Positions 1 through 6,108 of a stretch of 8,184 nucleotides of DNA are shown here, piece after piece. Source of the DNA: Candidatus Planktophila sp. (lineage in GTDB: Bacteria; Actinomycetota; Actinomycetes; Nanopelagicales; Nanopelagicaceae); assembly GCA_030832135.1 (NCBI GenBank), contig JAURJS010000003.1, positions 1-8,184 on the forward strand. Reading direction: 5' to 3'. A model generated the notes under the pieces. It worked only from the letters and a program-made list of their open reading frames with translations. It made no database searches and was not told the DNA's origin. Both the position numbers and the translations under genes were made by a program. The first letter of the stretch is position 1, and each line of letters opens with the position of its first letter.

Positions 1-1110
1 AACGAGCGCTGTAGCTATCGCTGCAATGCCCTTGCCTTCTCCAGTTAATCCCATGCCATCTGTTGTTGTGGCGAGAATCGATACTGGTACACCACCTAAA
101 GCAGTTGATATTGCGGCGATTGCCTCAGCGCGACGAGAGCCGATACGTGGGCGATTGCCGATAATTTGAACGGTGACATTAGAGATTGTGTAGCCAGCAG
201 CGGTGACGATATTGAGTGTCTCTTGCAAGAGCGTTGAACCAGATGCTCCTGCATACTCAGGTCTTGATGTTCCAAAGTTTGCACCGAGATCGCCGGTGCC
301 AGTTGCCGCAAAGAGAGCATCACAGATTGCATGGGCTGCGACATCGCCATCTGAATGTCCATCAACACCGACTTCCCCTGGCCACTGCAAACCTGCAAGC
401 CAGAGTTCTCGCCCTGCACCAAATGCATGTGCATCAACACCAACGCCGGTGCGGAAGGTCTGCGCATTTCCGATAAATGTCATTGCAGTTGATAGATCTG
501 ATGGCGTTGTAATTTTTAGCGCTGATTCTTCGCCAGCAATGATTCGAACTTTATGACCAGCATTAGCGACTAAGACTGCATCATCTGTTGCATCTTGCGG
601 TGTGGCATGTGCTGCTGTGAGAACAGAGTAAGAGAATCCTTGTGGGGTCTGAACTTTTCGTAGCGTCGAACGCTCAGGAGTTGAAACGACATACCCTGTC
701 GCATCTACAACCTTGACAGTATCAACTTCAGGAAGAGCTGGGATTACTGCAACATCTCCTGCGCGAAGTGCATCGATCACAGATTGCGCAAGTGCAGTAC
801 TTGCTAGAGCTCGCGCTGCATCGTGGACTAGAACAAATTCTGCATCTTTATCGACTGCAGCAAGGCCTAAACGCACTGATTCTGAACGAGTTGAGCCGCC
901 TGTAATAACGGTGATTTCCTCGCCAACAAGCTCTTTGATCTGACTTTCATAACCAGCAGGAGCTGTCACAACTATCTGATCGGCGACAGGTGCCAGATTT
1001 GAAATGGCATGGGCGAGGAGAGTCTTATCTCCAAGATGGATAAGTGCTTTGGGAATTGGTGCGCCGAAACGTTCGCCACTGCCTGCAGCAGCAATGATTG
1101 CGGCGATCAT
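1..1110 (-). CDS. ispDF: Bifunctional IspD-IspF isoprenoid enzyme (runs to left edge; stop codon outside window)
   Basis: One uninterrupted reading frame of 370 codons carries two cytosolic MEP-pathway enzymes. Residues 1 to about 208 are IspD (MEP cytidylyltransferase): nucleotide-binding start [10 protein letters not shown] (7-16) with the Arg14/Lys21 pair seven apart as in E. coli Arg20/Lys27, [10 protein letters not shown] (71-80), VHDAAR (95-100), TPQGF (155-159). After a linker of about ten residues, IspF (MECDP synthase) follows: metal ligands Asp226 and His228 in [14 protein letters not shown] (252-260, third ligand His260), GDLG (273-276), IIGNRPRIG and [14 protein letters not shown]. 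The end at ATALV matches where actinobacterial IspF nearly stops, so only a few residues and the stop are missing. The ATG at 1110 lies 10 bases after the carD stop, has no strong Shine-Dalgarno and no in-frame alternative, suggesting cotranscription and reinitiation. Mycobacteria keep carD, ispD and ispF as separate neighbours; here the last two are fused. Confidence 0.95.
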   Translation of the reverse strand, partial: MIAAIIAAAGSGERFGAPIPKALIHLGDKTLLAHAISNLAPVADQIVVTAPAGYESQIKELVGEEITVITGGSTRSESVRLGLAAVDKDAEFVLVHDAARALASTALAQSVIDALRAGDVAVIPALPEVDTVKVVDATGYVVSTPERSTLRKVQTPQGFSYSVLTAAHATPQDATDDAVLVANAGHKVRIIAGEESALKITTPSDLSTAMTFIGNAQTFRTGVGVDAHAFGAGRELWLAGLQWPGEVGVDGHSDGDVAAHAICDALFAATGTGDLGANFGTSRPEYAGASGSTLLQETLNIVTAAGYTISNVTVQIIGNRPRIGSRRAEAIAAISTALGGVPVSILATTTDGMGLTGEGKGIAAIATALV

Positions 1111-1120
1111 GGTGCGAGCT

Positions 1121-1603
1121 TTAAGAAGCTAGAACCTCGTCAAGGAGAGTTGCAGCCTTCTCTTCATCAGTGCGCTCAGCAAGAGCGAGCTCTGATACGA
1201 GAATCTGCTTCGCCTTGGCGAGCATACGTTTTTCACCAGCTGAGAGACCGCGGTCGAGATCGCGGCGGTAGAGATCGCGAACAACCTCAGCAACCTTAAT
1301 GACATCACCAGATGCAAGCTTCTCAAGGTTAGCCTTATAACGACGTGACCAGTTTGTTGGCTCTTCTGTATATGGCTGGCGGAGAACGTTAAATACGCGA
1401 TCAAGGCCCGCTGAGTCCACAACATCGCGGACGCCGACGAGATCAACATTGTCTGCAGGAACGCGGACGGTGAGATCGCCCTGAGCAACCTTCAAGACGA
1501 GGTAGGTACGTTCTTCACCCTTGATTACGCGAGTCTCAATAGCTTCGATTAGTGCTGCTCCGTGATGAGGATAAACAACGGTTTCGCCGACCTTAAATGT
1601 CAT
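1121..1603 (-). CDS. carD: CarD, RNA polymerase-binding transcription factor
   Basis: CarD binds the beta subunit of RNA polymerase and the upstream fork of the promoter bubble, stabilising open complexes; in mycobacteria it is essential and controls rRNA and many housekeeping promoters. The 160-residue product has the usual length. The N-terminal Tudor-like RNAP-interaction domain (about 1-53) contains [13 protein letters not shown], with Arg25 and Arg47 at the positions known to contact polymerase in the mycobacterial protein. The helical DNA-binding domain (about 60-160) contains [20 protein letters not shown], with the wedge Trp85 and Lys90 in place, then [13 protein letters not shown]. 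The sequence is strikingly conserved with mycobacterial CarD as I recall it. A Shine-Dalgarno GAGAGG (1610-1615) lies 6 bases upstream of the ATG, confirming the start. It leads the carD-ispDF operon. Being a global factor, it may act on the RNAP promoters described elsewhere in the window. Confidence 0.97.
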   Translation of the reverse strand: MTFKVGETVVYPHHGAALIEAIETRVIKGEERTYLVLKVAQGDLTVRVPADNVDLVGVRDVVDSAGLDRVFNVLRQPYTEEPTNWSRRYKANLEKLASGDVIKVAEVVRDLYRRDLDRGLSAGEKRMLAKAKQILVSELALAERTDEEKAATLLDEVLAS

Positions 1604-1637
1604 GGAGAGCCTCTCGTGCTACTGGGGATGAGGGCTA

Positions 1638-1643
1638 ATTCTA
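1638..1643 (-). promoter_or_regulatory. Candidate -10 element of carD-ispDF
   Basis: On the minus strand TAGAAT (five of six matches to TATAAT) lies so that transcription would start near 1631, giving a leader of about 28 bases that contains the GAGAGG ribosome site. The -35 region at 17-base spacing reads TTTTCT, a weak match. This is the only promoter candidate in the window that gives a leader with a clear Shine-Dalgarno. Prediction only. Confidence 0.45.
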
Positions 1644-1663
1644 CCAGCGAACAGAGAAACAGA

Positions 1664-1707
1664 AAACCCCAATTAATCGGGCTGAAGTAGGCGTGATTAA
1701 AGGGTTT
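1664..1707. repeat. Imperfect inverted repeat between carD and the lipoprotein gene
   Basis: AAACCC (1664-1669) and TTAATC (1673-1678) are mirrored by GATTAA (1695-1700) and GGGTTT (1702-1707). The two half-stems are separated by 3 bases on the left and 1 on the right, with a 16-base centre. The right half-stem GATTAA occupies the -35 position of the lipoprotein promoter. It could be an operator for a dimeric regulator or a hairpin in the upstream part of either transcript; no regulator can be named. Confidence 0.4.
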
Positions 1708-1717
1708 AGCGGCATGA

Positions 1718-1723
1718 GATAAT
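1718..1723 (+). promoter_or_regulatory. -10 element of a leaderless promoter for the lipoprotein gene
   Basis: GATAAT matches TATAAT at five of six positions. It is followed by six bases (CTCCCC) and then the ATG at 1730, so the expected transcription start coincides with the A of the start codon. No Shine-Dalgarno is present upstream of that ATG. The -35 position holds GATTAA. The same 6-base arrangement occurs upstream of phoU, senX3 and gpmA. Confidence 0.6.
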
Positions 1724-1729
1724 CTCCCC

Positions 1730-2260
1730 ATGCGCCAAATGAAAAAAGTTGCACTCACAACTATTGCTATTGCATTCACAGTTGCATCGTCGATTACTTT
1801 GACATCATGTGGATCAGGTCCCAATGCTGAGACACGTAAAACTAATCGTGTGACAGATGGCGCCGAAGCGGTAATCCACACTGATGGCAGCGATATTCGC
1901 GTGAGCAACCTTGTGCTCGTAGCAACAGAAGATGGCTCTGCAGTAATCGTTGGCCAGATTGTTAACCGCGCAGATGAAGGCGATGAGATTCTTGGAATCA
2001 CCGTCGGTGATGTCGGCGCATCGATCACAGGCGAGAAGAAGCTTCTTACAAATAAGCCAATTCACTTCGAAGGTGAGCAGGCAAATGCCAAGGCAGTATT
2101 TGCAGGCGTTAATCCTGTTGCCGGTACAACCGTTGACCTCACGATTGGATTTGCTCGTGCAGGTCTTGTCACCACACGTGTGATTATCCGCGATCAGCGC
2201 GATATCTATGCAGGTATTACATCTGGCGCAAAGCTGGAAACTGCGGCAACAACTGAGTAG
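1730..2260 (+). CDS. Predicted lipoprotein of unknown function, beta-rich
   Basis: This 176-residue protein has a lipoprotein signal: basic MRQMKK, a hydrophobic stretch (about 7-22) and lipobox LTSC with Cys27 as the lipidation site, so it should be anchored on the outer face of the membrane. The mature part alternates short beta-like segments (about 55-160) such as SNLVLVATEDGSAVIVGQI and TVDLTIGFARAGLVTTRVII. That pattern resembles the beta-sandwich of PCu(A)C/DUF461-type lipoproteins, but I see none of their copper-binding Met/His residues; the resemblance is a weak inference. ATG at 1730 is preferred over the ATG of Met4 because a -10 element sits exactly at leaderless distance. It is divergent from carD and its TAG stop directly abuts the regX3 stop. 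Its place next to a phosphate two-component system hints at envelope function but proves nothing. Confidence 0.85.
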   Translation: MRQMKKVALTTIAIAFTVASSITLTSCGSGPNAETRKTNRVTDGAEAVIHTDGSDIRVSNLVLVATEDGSAVIVGQIVNRADEGDEILGITVGDVGASITGEKKLLTNKPIHFEGEQANAKAVFAGVNPVAGTTVDLTIGFARAGLVTTRVIIRDQRDIYAGITSGAKLETAATTE

Positions 2261-2269
2261 TTAGTTGTT
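2248..2269. terminator. Hairpin across the convergent lipoprotein and regX3 stop codons
   Basis: AACAACT (2248-2254) and AGTTGTT (2263-2269) form a perfect 7-base stem with an 8-base loop that contains the lipoprotein stop and overlaps the regX3 stop. There is no intergenic DNA between the two genes, so this is the only place a bidirectional terminator could sit. The stem is AT-rich and has no clear T-run, so function as an intrinsic terminator is uncertain. Confidence 0.3.
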
Positions 2270-2950
2270 TCGCTCCATCTTGTAACCCATACCGCGCACT
2301 GTCTGAATATATTCAGGGTTTGCCGGATCTTTCTCAATCTTTGCGCGAAGACGCTTGATATGTACATCGAGAGTCTTGGTATCTCCAACATAATCACTGC
2401 CCCATACGCGATCAATTAACTGTACGCGCGTAAGCACGCGACCAGCGTTACGCATAAGGAATTCAAGAAGCTCAAACTCTTTGAGAGGGATCGCAACAAC
2501 TTCGCCATTGACGCTAATGATGTGGCGATCTGTATCCATCCGGACTGGACCAACCTCAAGGGTAGCTCCATCAGTTCCAGTGTCAGCAAGCTCTCCGCGA
2601 CGTAATACAGCGCGGATGCGAGCAATCAATTCTCGTGATGAGTAAGGCTTTGTCACATAATCATCTGCGCCTAGCTCTAGCCCAACGACCTTATCGATCT
2701 CAGAATCTTTAGCAGTCAGCATGATGATGGGAACGGAAGATTTAGTGCGAATCTGTCGACAGACCTCGGTGCCGGACAGGCCGGGCAACATAAGGTCGAG
2801 CAGGATCAGATCAGCGCCTGATTTCTCAAAGCTCTCGATTGCTGCAGGACCTGTTGCAGCCACCGCTACATCGAAGCCTTCTTTGCTTAGTAAGAATGAG
2901 ATCGCTTCTGCGAGCGTCTCTTCATCTTCAACTACGAGGATACGTGCCAT
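2261..2950 (-). CDS. regX3: RegX3, OmpR/PhoB-family phosphate response regulator
   Basis: This 229-residue regulator is the DNA-binding partner of SenX3 and should control phosphate-starvation genes. The receiver domain (1 to about 117) shows the acidic pair Glu8/Asp9, the phosphoacceptor Asp52 in LLDLMLPG, the switch Thr79 in MLTA and Lys101 in TKPY. The winged-helix DNA-binding domain (about 130-227) contains IPLKEFELLEFLMRNAGRV, the recognition-helix region TKTLDVHIKRLRAKIE (191-206) and the wing TVRGMGYKME. Length and features are typical. Its ATG overlaps the senX3 stop as TAATG, with GGAG (2958-2961) 7 bases upstream, so translation is coupled to the kinase. The name RegX3 rather than another PhoB-like regulator rests on the pairing with SenX3, the divergent phoU and the nearby gpmA and mshA, as in mycobacteria; Streptomyces calls the equivalent PhoP. 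Confidence 0.95.
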   Translation of the reverse strand: MARILVVEDEETLAEAISFLLSKEGFDVAVAATGPAAIESFEKSGADLILLDLMLPGLSGTEVCRQIRTKSSVPIIMLTAKDSEIDKVVGLELGADDYVTKPYSSRELIARIRAVLRRGELADTGTDGATLEVGPVRMDTDRHIISVNGEVVAIPLKEFELLEFLMRNAGRVLTRVQLIDRVWGSDYVGDTKTLDVHIKRLRAKIEKDPANPEYIQTVRGMGYKMERNN

Positions 2951-4023
2951 TACTGTGCTCCATCTTCAGGGGAATCTTCAGCTATCGGAAGTCGAATGGT
3001 GAATGTGCTACCAACGCCAGTTGAACTCCATAACGAAACATCTCCACCATGGTTACCAATGACGTGCTTAACAATTGAAAGTCCTAAACCAGTGCCGCCT
3101 GTCTCGCGAGAGCGAGCAGGGTCGACACGATAGAAGCGTTCGAAAATTCTTCCTTGATCGGCCTCAGTTATTCCCACACCTTGATCGATGACAACAACTT
3201 CAACGATATCTCCCGATGATGTTGTATTGACGGAGACGCGGGTGTGGTCAGGGCTGTAGTTGATTGCATTCTCTACTAAATTGTGAAAGGCCATGATCAA
3301 GTGGGTGCGATCTCCAACCACGCTGACATTTACCAAAGGGCCGCGAACGATTTCAATATTGCGAGTATCAGCTAAGACTTGGCATTGATCAATTGCCTCA
3401 TTGACTGCTTCATCAACATCAACATGGATTGCATCGAGTAGCGGATCAGCATCTTGCAGACGTGAGAGATCGATAATCTCTTGAACAAGAGTTGAAAGAC
3501 GCTCCACTTGGCTCTGCATCATGATGGCAAATTTATTGAGTTGAGGATCTTCCGATGCAACTGTCACCGCTTCACTTAAAGTGCGGAGGGCGCTAATCGG
3601 AGTTTTAAGCTCGTGGGAGATATTGGCGACGAAATCGCGACGAACTGCATCAATACGTTCCGCCTCACTCTCATCGTTAAAGGTGGCGATGAGTGAGTCG
3701 TAATCTGAGAGATAGTGAACATGGACAGATAACTTACGAGTTCCCTCACCGATCGGACCACGTGGAACCTCAATTTGGGCATCTTGCGGAAGCTTGGTTC
3801 TGCGAGCTTTTCGAAGAAGTGAGATGAATTCATCTCCAACGAGCTTTTCATCGCGGATCACGCCGAGCGCGGCTGCGCTAGCGGAGAAGTAATCAATACG
3901 ATTTCCTGGACCGAGAATTACGCTCGCGAAACCAAGAACATCGAGCATCTCTTGAATTTCAGCGGTGGCAAATGAGCGCTCTAATTGGCCCTCTCGTTTC
4001 TTTCGCCTTAAAGCCCGCACCAT
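2950..4023 (-). CDS. senX3: SenX3-type phosphate sensor histidine kinase lacking a membrane segment
   Basis: The 357-residue kinase phosphorylates RegX3 when phosphate is scarce. A PAS-like sensor region spans about 20-115 (GFASVILGPGNRIDYFSASA). The HisKA domain (about 125-190) holds RRDFVANISHELKTP with phosphoacceptor His137 and the Thr141 of the HExxT phosphatase motif. The ATPase domain (about 235-347) shows the N box around Asn252, DQGVGI (280-285), ERFYR (295-299) and GGTGLGL (309-315). Mycobacterial SenX3 is about 50 residues longer and begins with a hydrophobic membrane helix; this protein starts directly with basic MVRALRRKKREG and has no hydrophobic segment. Upstream, the frame meets a TGA after about 15 codons with no other start codon, and a leaderless -10 sits at the ATG, so the short start looks real. 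The kinase is probably cytosolic or peripherally bound, perhaps receiving its signal through PhoU. Confidence 0.93.
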   Translation of the reverse strand: MVRALRRKKREGQLERSFATAEIQEMLDVLGFASVILGPGNRIDYFSASAAALGVIRDEKLVGDEFISLLRKARRTKLPQDAQIEVPRGPIGEGTRKLSVHVHYLSDYDSLIATFNDESEAERIDAVRRDFVANISHELKTPISALRTLSEAVTVASEDPQLNKFAIMMQSQVERLSTLVQEIIDLSRLQDADPLLDAIHVDVDEAVNEAIDQCQVLADTRNIEIVRGPLVNVSVVGDRTHLIMAFHNLVENAINYSPDHTRVSVNTTSSGDIVEVVVIDQGVGITEADQGRIFERFYRVDPARSRETGGTGLGLSIVKHVIGNHGGDVSLWSSTGVGSTFTIRLPIAEDSPEDGAQ

Positions 4024-4029
4024 GGGGCA

Positions 4030-4035
4030 ATCGTA
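4030..4035 (-). promoter_or_regulatory. -10 element of a leaderless promoter for senX3-regX3
   Basis: On the minus strand TACGAT (matches at positions 1, 2, 5 and 6 of TATAAT) is followed by six bases, TGCCCC, and then the senX3 ATG. Transcription would therefore start at or next to the start codon. No Shine-Dalgarno is present. The -35 position reads AGGGGT, unlike TTGACA, which suits a promoter needing an activator. Confidence 0.5.
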
Positions 4036-4082
4036 GGGGCTAGAAAGTTGGCACCCCTGATAAAGTCTTCAAAGATGAGGCG

Positions 4083-4126
4083 ATTTACCCACTATTCACG
4101 CCTGCTTTAGAGCGTGTTCACCTTCA
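4083..4126. promoter_or_regulatory. PHO-box-like array of four 11-base direct repeats
   Basis: Units ATTTACC (4083), ATTCACG (4094), CTTTAGA (4105) and GTTCACC (4116) recur with exact 11-base spacing; a degenerate fifth, CAATTAT (4127), may follow. Direct repeats of GTTCACC-like units every 11 bases are the established binding site of PhoP/PhoB-type regulators in Streptomyces, and RegX3 belongs to that family. The array lies just upstream of the phoU -35 region and about 50 bases upstream of the senX3 -10, so it can serve both divergent genes, giving autoregulation by RegX3. The third unit is the weakest. No binding data can be inferred from sequence alone. Confidence 0.7.
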
Positions 4127-4153
4127 CAATTATCTTTTCTCTTCCCCACCTAA

Positions 4154-4159
4154 TATTCT
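4154..4159 (+). promoter_or_regulatory. -10 element of a leaderless promoter for phoU
   Basis: TATTCT (four of six matches, including the conserved A and final T) is followed by TACCCC and then the phoU ATG at 4166. No Shine-Dalgarno is visible in the CT-rich upstream stretch. The -35 position reads TATCTT, a poor match, and lies immediately downstream of the PHO-box-like repeats. Confidence 0.5.
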
Positions 4160-4165
4160 TACCCC

Positions 4166-4819
4166 ATGCGCGACGCCTTCCATGAAGACCTAGATTCAAT
4201 CAACCAGACTCTCGTTGAGATGTCTAACCTTGTCTCTGGCGCGATGGCCCGTGCGACAACCGCACTCTTGACTGCCAATCTCGAATTAGCTGAAGAGGTA
4301 ATCGCAGAAGATGATCGTGTGGATGCGATTCAGCATGAGCTCGACAATAAGACTTTAGATGTGATGGCTCGTCAGCAACCTGTTGCGAGCGACCTTCGTA
4401 ATCTTGTGACCTCACTTCGTATGAGCGCTGACTTTGAACGTATGGGCGACTTTGCTCACCACGTTGCTCGCATCGCTCGTATGCGATATCCAAATAAGGC
4501 AGTTCCTGCTGAGCTCGAACCAACCATCCAAGCGATGGGTGATGTTGCTGTTGCCCTTATCAATAAGGTGACAGGACTTTTGCAGAGCCGCGATATCAAT
4601 GTTGCACTAGAAGTTGAGCGCGATGACGATGAGATGGACCGCCTTCACCGCAAACTATTCGAAGCGCTCCTCGATGATTCCTGGCCACATGGCATTGAGA
4701 CAGCAATCGATATGACTCTCTTGGGTCGCTACTACGAGCGCTGCGCAGATCACACAGTTTCAATTTCTCGTCGCGTTTACTTCCTGGTTACAGGTGAGTA
4801 CGCCGAGAAGCAGTCATAA
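4166..4819 (+). CDS. phoU: PhoU, phosphate signalling regulator
   Basis: PhoU links the Pst phosphate transporter to the sensor kinase and keeps the kinase quiet when phosphate is plentiful; in mycobacteria its homologues contact the PAS region of SenX3. The 217-residue, all-helical product has the normal length and two tandem PhoU repeats. The first (about 10-105) carries the metal-cluster motif ERMGD (91-95), preceded by SDLRNLVTSLRMSADF; the second (about 115-207) carries ERCADH (191-196), preceded by IETAIDMTLLGRYY. No membrane or signal segment is present, so it is cytosolic. It is transcribed divergently from senX3-regX3 across a shared region with PHO-box-like repeats, implying control by RegX3. 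No pst transporter genes are in the window, so phoU is separate from them here. The ATG at 4166 is set by a -10 element at leaderless distance. Confidence 0.95.
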   Translation: MRDAFHEDLDSINQTLVEMSNLVSGAMARATTALLTANLELAEEVIAEDDRVDAIQHELDNKTLDVMARQQPVASDLRNLVTSLRMSADFERMGDFAHHVARIARMRYPNKAVPAELEPTIQAMGDVAVALINKVTGLLQSRDINVALEVERDDDEMDRLHRKLFEALLDDSWPHGIETAIDMTLLGRYYERCADHTVSISRRVYFLVTGEYAEKQS

Positions 4820-4859
4820 GACTCTTCTTCAAGTAATTCAATGCAGTTGTAAGAGTTTT
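4818..4859. terminator. Inverted repeat in the phoU-gpmA convergent gap
   Basis: AAGACTCTT (4818-4826) pairs with AAGAGTTTT (4851-4859) over nine positions with one G-T wobble when read on the plus strand; the loop is 24 bases. Each arm includes part of a stop codon: phoU on the left, gpmA on the right. It is the only structured sequence in the 38-base gap and may help end both transcripts, though the stem is AT-rich and the loop long. Confidence 0.3.
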
Positions 4860-5607
4860 ACTTCTTACCCTGATTTGCTACTGCCTTAATCGCCTCTTCA
4901 GCTGCATCTGGATCTAGATACTCGCCGCCCTTAGTGACAGGTGCAAAGTTCGCATCGAGTTCATAGAAGAGTGGAATACCAGTTGGAATATTGAGTCCTG
5001 CGATATCTTCATCGCTAATTCCATCAAGGTGCTTCACCAATGCGCGCAATGAGTTTCCATGTGCTGTCACAAGAACAGTCTTACCCGCCTTGAGATCAGG
5101 AATGATTGACTCTTCCCAGTAAGGAATCATGCGAGCAACAACATCCTTGAGGCACTCTGTGAGTGGAAGATCCTTACCTAGATCTGCATAACGTGGATCT
5201 TGATCTTGTGAGAATTCTGAGCCAGCGACAATCTCTGGTGGTGGGGTGTCATACGAGCGACGCCACAACATAAATTGCTCTTCGCCGTATTCGGCCAAAG
5301 TCTGCGCCTTGTCCTTGCCCTGAAGTGCGCCATAGTGGCGCTCGTTGAGACGCCATGAGCGCTTTACTGGAATCCAGTGACGGTCACATGAGTCGAGTGC
5401 GAGTTGCGATGTGTGGATTGCGCGACGAAGCAATGAGGTGTGAACGACATCAGGAAGGAGGTTGCGATCTGCAAGGAGAACGCCACCCTTCTTTGCTTCA
5501 GCTTCACCAGCAGCTGAGAGACGAACATCTACCCAACCGGTGAAGAGGTTCTTTGCATTCCATTCAGATTCGCCGTGGCGCAACAAGATCAATTTGTAAT
5601 GTGACAT
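4858..5607 (-). CDS. gpmA: 2,3-bisphosphoglycerate-dependent phosphoglycerate mutase
   Basis: The enzyme interconverts 3- and 2-phosphoglycerate in glycolysis and gluconeogenesis in the cytosol. The 249 residues fit the dPGM family. Visible active-site elements are [10 protein letters not shown] with phosphohistidine His11 and Arg10, the substrate loop [18 protein letters not shown] with Arg62, [11 protein letters not shown] with Glu89, and TAHGNSLR with the second catalytic His183. The long C-terminal region including [12 protein letters not shown] separates it from shorter cobC-like phosphatases. It sits between phoU and the YbjN/mshA pair; mycobacteria likewise keep gpm1 beside senX3-regX3 and near mshA. 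A gap of 30 bases separates it from the YbjN stop, and a -10 element at leaderless distance suggests its own promoter as well as possible readthrough from mshA. Confidence 0.97.
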   Translation of the reverse strand: MSHYKLILLRHGESEWNAKNLFTGWVDVRLSAAGEAEAKKGGVLLADRNLLPDVVHTSLLRRAIHTSQLALDSCDRHWIPVKRSWRLNERHYGALQGKDKAQTLAEYGEEQFMLWRRSYDTPPPEIVAGSEFSQDQDPRYADLGKDLPLTECLKDVVARMIPYWEESIIPDLKAGKTVLVTAHGNSLRALVKHLDGISDEDIAGLNIPTGIPLFYELDANFAPVTKGGEYLDPDAAEEAIKAVANQGKK

Positions 5608-5613
5608 GTGCGT

Positions 5614-5619
5614 ATCTTG
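5614..5619 (-). promoter_or_regulatory. -10 element of a leaderless promoter for gpmA
   Basis: On the minus strand CAAGAT matches TATAAT at the three most conserved positions (2, 5, 6), is followed by ACGCAC and then the gpmA ATG at 5607. No Shine-Dalgarno lies in the 30-base gap. The -35 position falls over the stop codon of the YbjN-like gene and reads TGTAAT, a weak match. Support comes mainly from sharing the 6-base gap with three other promoters here. Confidence 0.4.
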
Positions 5620-5637
5620 CCACGAGATGGGCGAAAA

Positions 5638-6108
5638 TTACATTAAGTGAGCGAATGCTTCGAGATTTGAAAGTGATTCTCCTCGAGAAACGCGCCAAGC
5701 CCATTCGCGCCGAATCGCACTTGCAAAGCCAATCTCAAGTAGTGGATTAAATGATGAATCTGAATATTGAAGAACAGAGCCAAGTATGCGATCGAGCTCA
5801 GTGGCGTTGACTGCGCCAAGGGGTAGACGTCCGACGAGGTAGATATCGCCTAGCTTGTTGATTGCAAAAGCCAACCCATACATCGTGGCATTCTTACTCA
5901 TGCACCAGTGATGAACCTTCTCTTCATTCTCATCAGGTTTACGAATTACAAAGGCGTTAATACTGAGAGAGTGATCACCGACAATGAGTGCGCAGTGAGT
6001 CTGTAACTTCTTCTCACCCTTTAAAGTAATTAGAAAAGTATTGCCTTCTTGATCAAAATCGATTGACTCTGATTGCAGAAAATCTGCAATCACCTTGAGC
6101 GCTGACAT
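5638..6108 (-). CDS. YbjN-family protein of unknown function
   Basis: A 156-residue cytosolic protein of the YbjN family (type III secretion chaperone-like fold), with no signal or membrane segment. Conserved-looking stretches are VIRKPDENEEKVHHW (54-68), NKLGDIYLVGRLPLGAV (84-100) and LEIGFASAIRREWAWR (124-139). A close relative (Rv0487) follows mshA in M. tuberculosis, so the pairing is ancient. Its ATG abuts the mshA stop (TAAATG, zero gap), implying translational coupling and a shared role or stoichiometry. The family has no assigned reaction; E. coli YbjN has been linked to stress and motility phenotypes, but the actinobacterial version is uncharacterised as far as I know. A structural or chaperone role for MshA is only speculation. 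Confidence 0.88.
   Translation of the reverse strand: MSALKVIADFLQSESIDFDQEGNTFLITLKGEKKLQTHCALIVGDHSLSINAFVIRKPDENEEKVHHWCMSKNATMYGLAFAINKLGDIYLVGRLPLGAVNATELDRILGSVLQYSDSSFNPLLEIGFASAIRREWAWRVSRGESLSNLEAFAHLM

Noticed and set aside
96..556. Overlapping open frames on both strands in the IspF region (96-467 minus, 203-556 and 216-476 plus)
   Set aside because: They overlap the clear IspDF frame, have low-complexity translations without recognisable domains, and lack ribosome sites; they are shadows.
1009..1488. Open frames 1009-1299 plus and 1129-1488 minus
   Set aside because: They overlap carD, whose sequence is unmistakable; their products are arginine- or serine-rich and featureless.
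1600..2065. Minus-strand frames 1600-2028 and 1814-2065 over the lipoprotein gene
   Set aside because: The plus-strand gene has a lipobox and a well-placed promoter, while these frames show no family features and cover the carD promoter.
4035..4058. AGGGG...CCCCT inverted repeat upstream of senX3
   Set aside because: Only five bases per arm with a 14-base spacer; expected by chance in a stretch with several C and G runs.
4024..4075. Possible upstream extension of senX3 carrying a membrane helix
   Set aside because: The in-frame upstream sequence has a stop after about 15 codons, no alternative start codon and no hydrophobic run.
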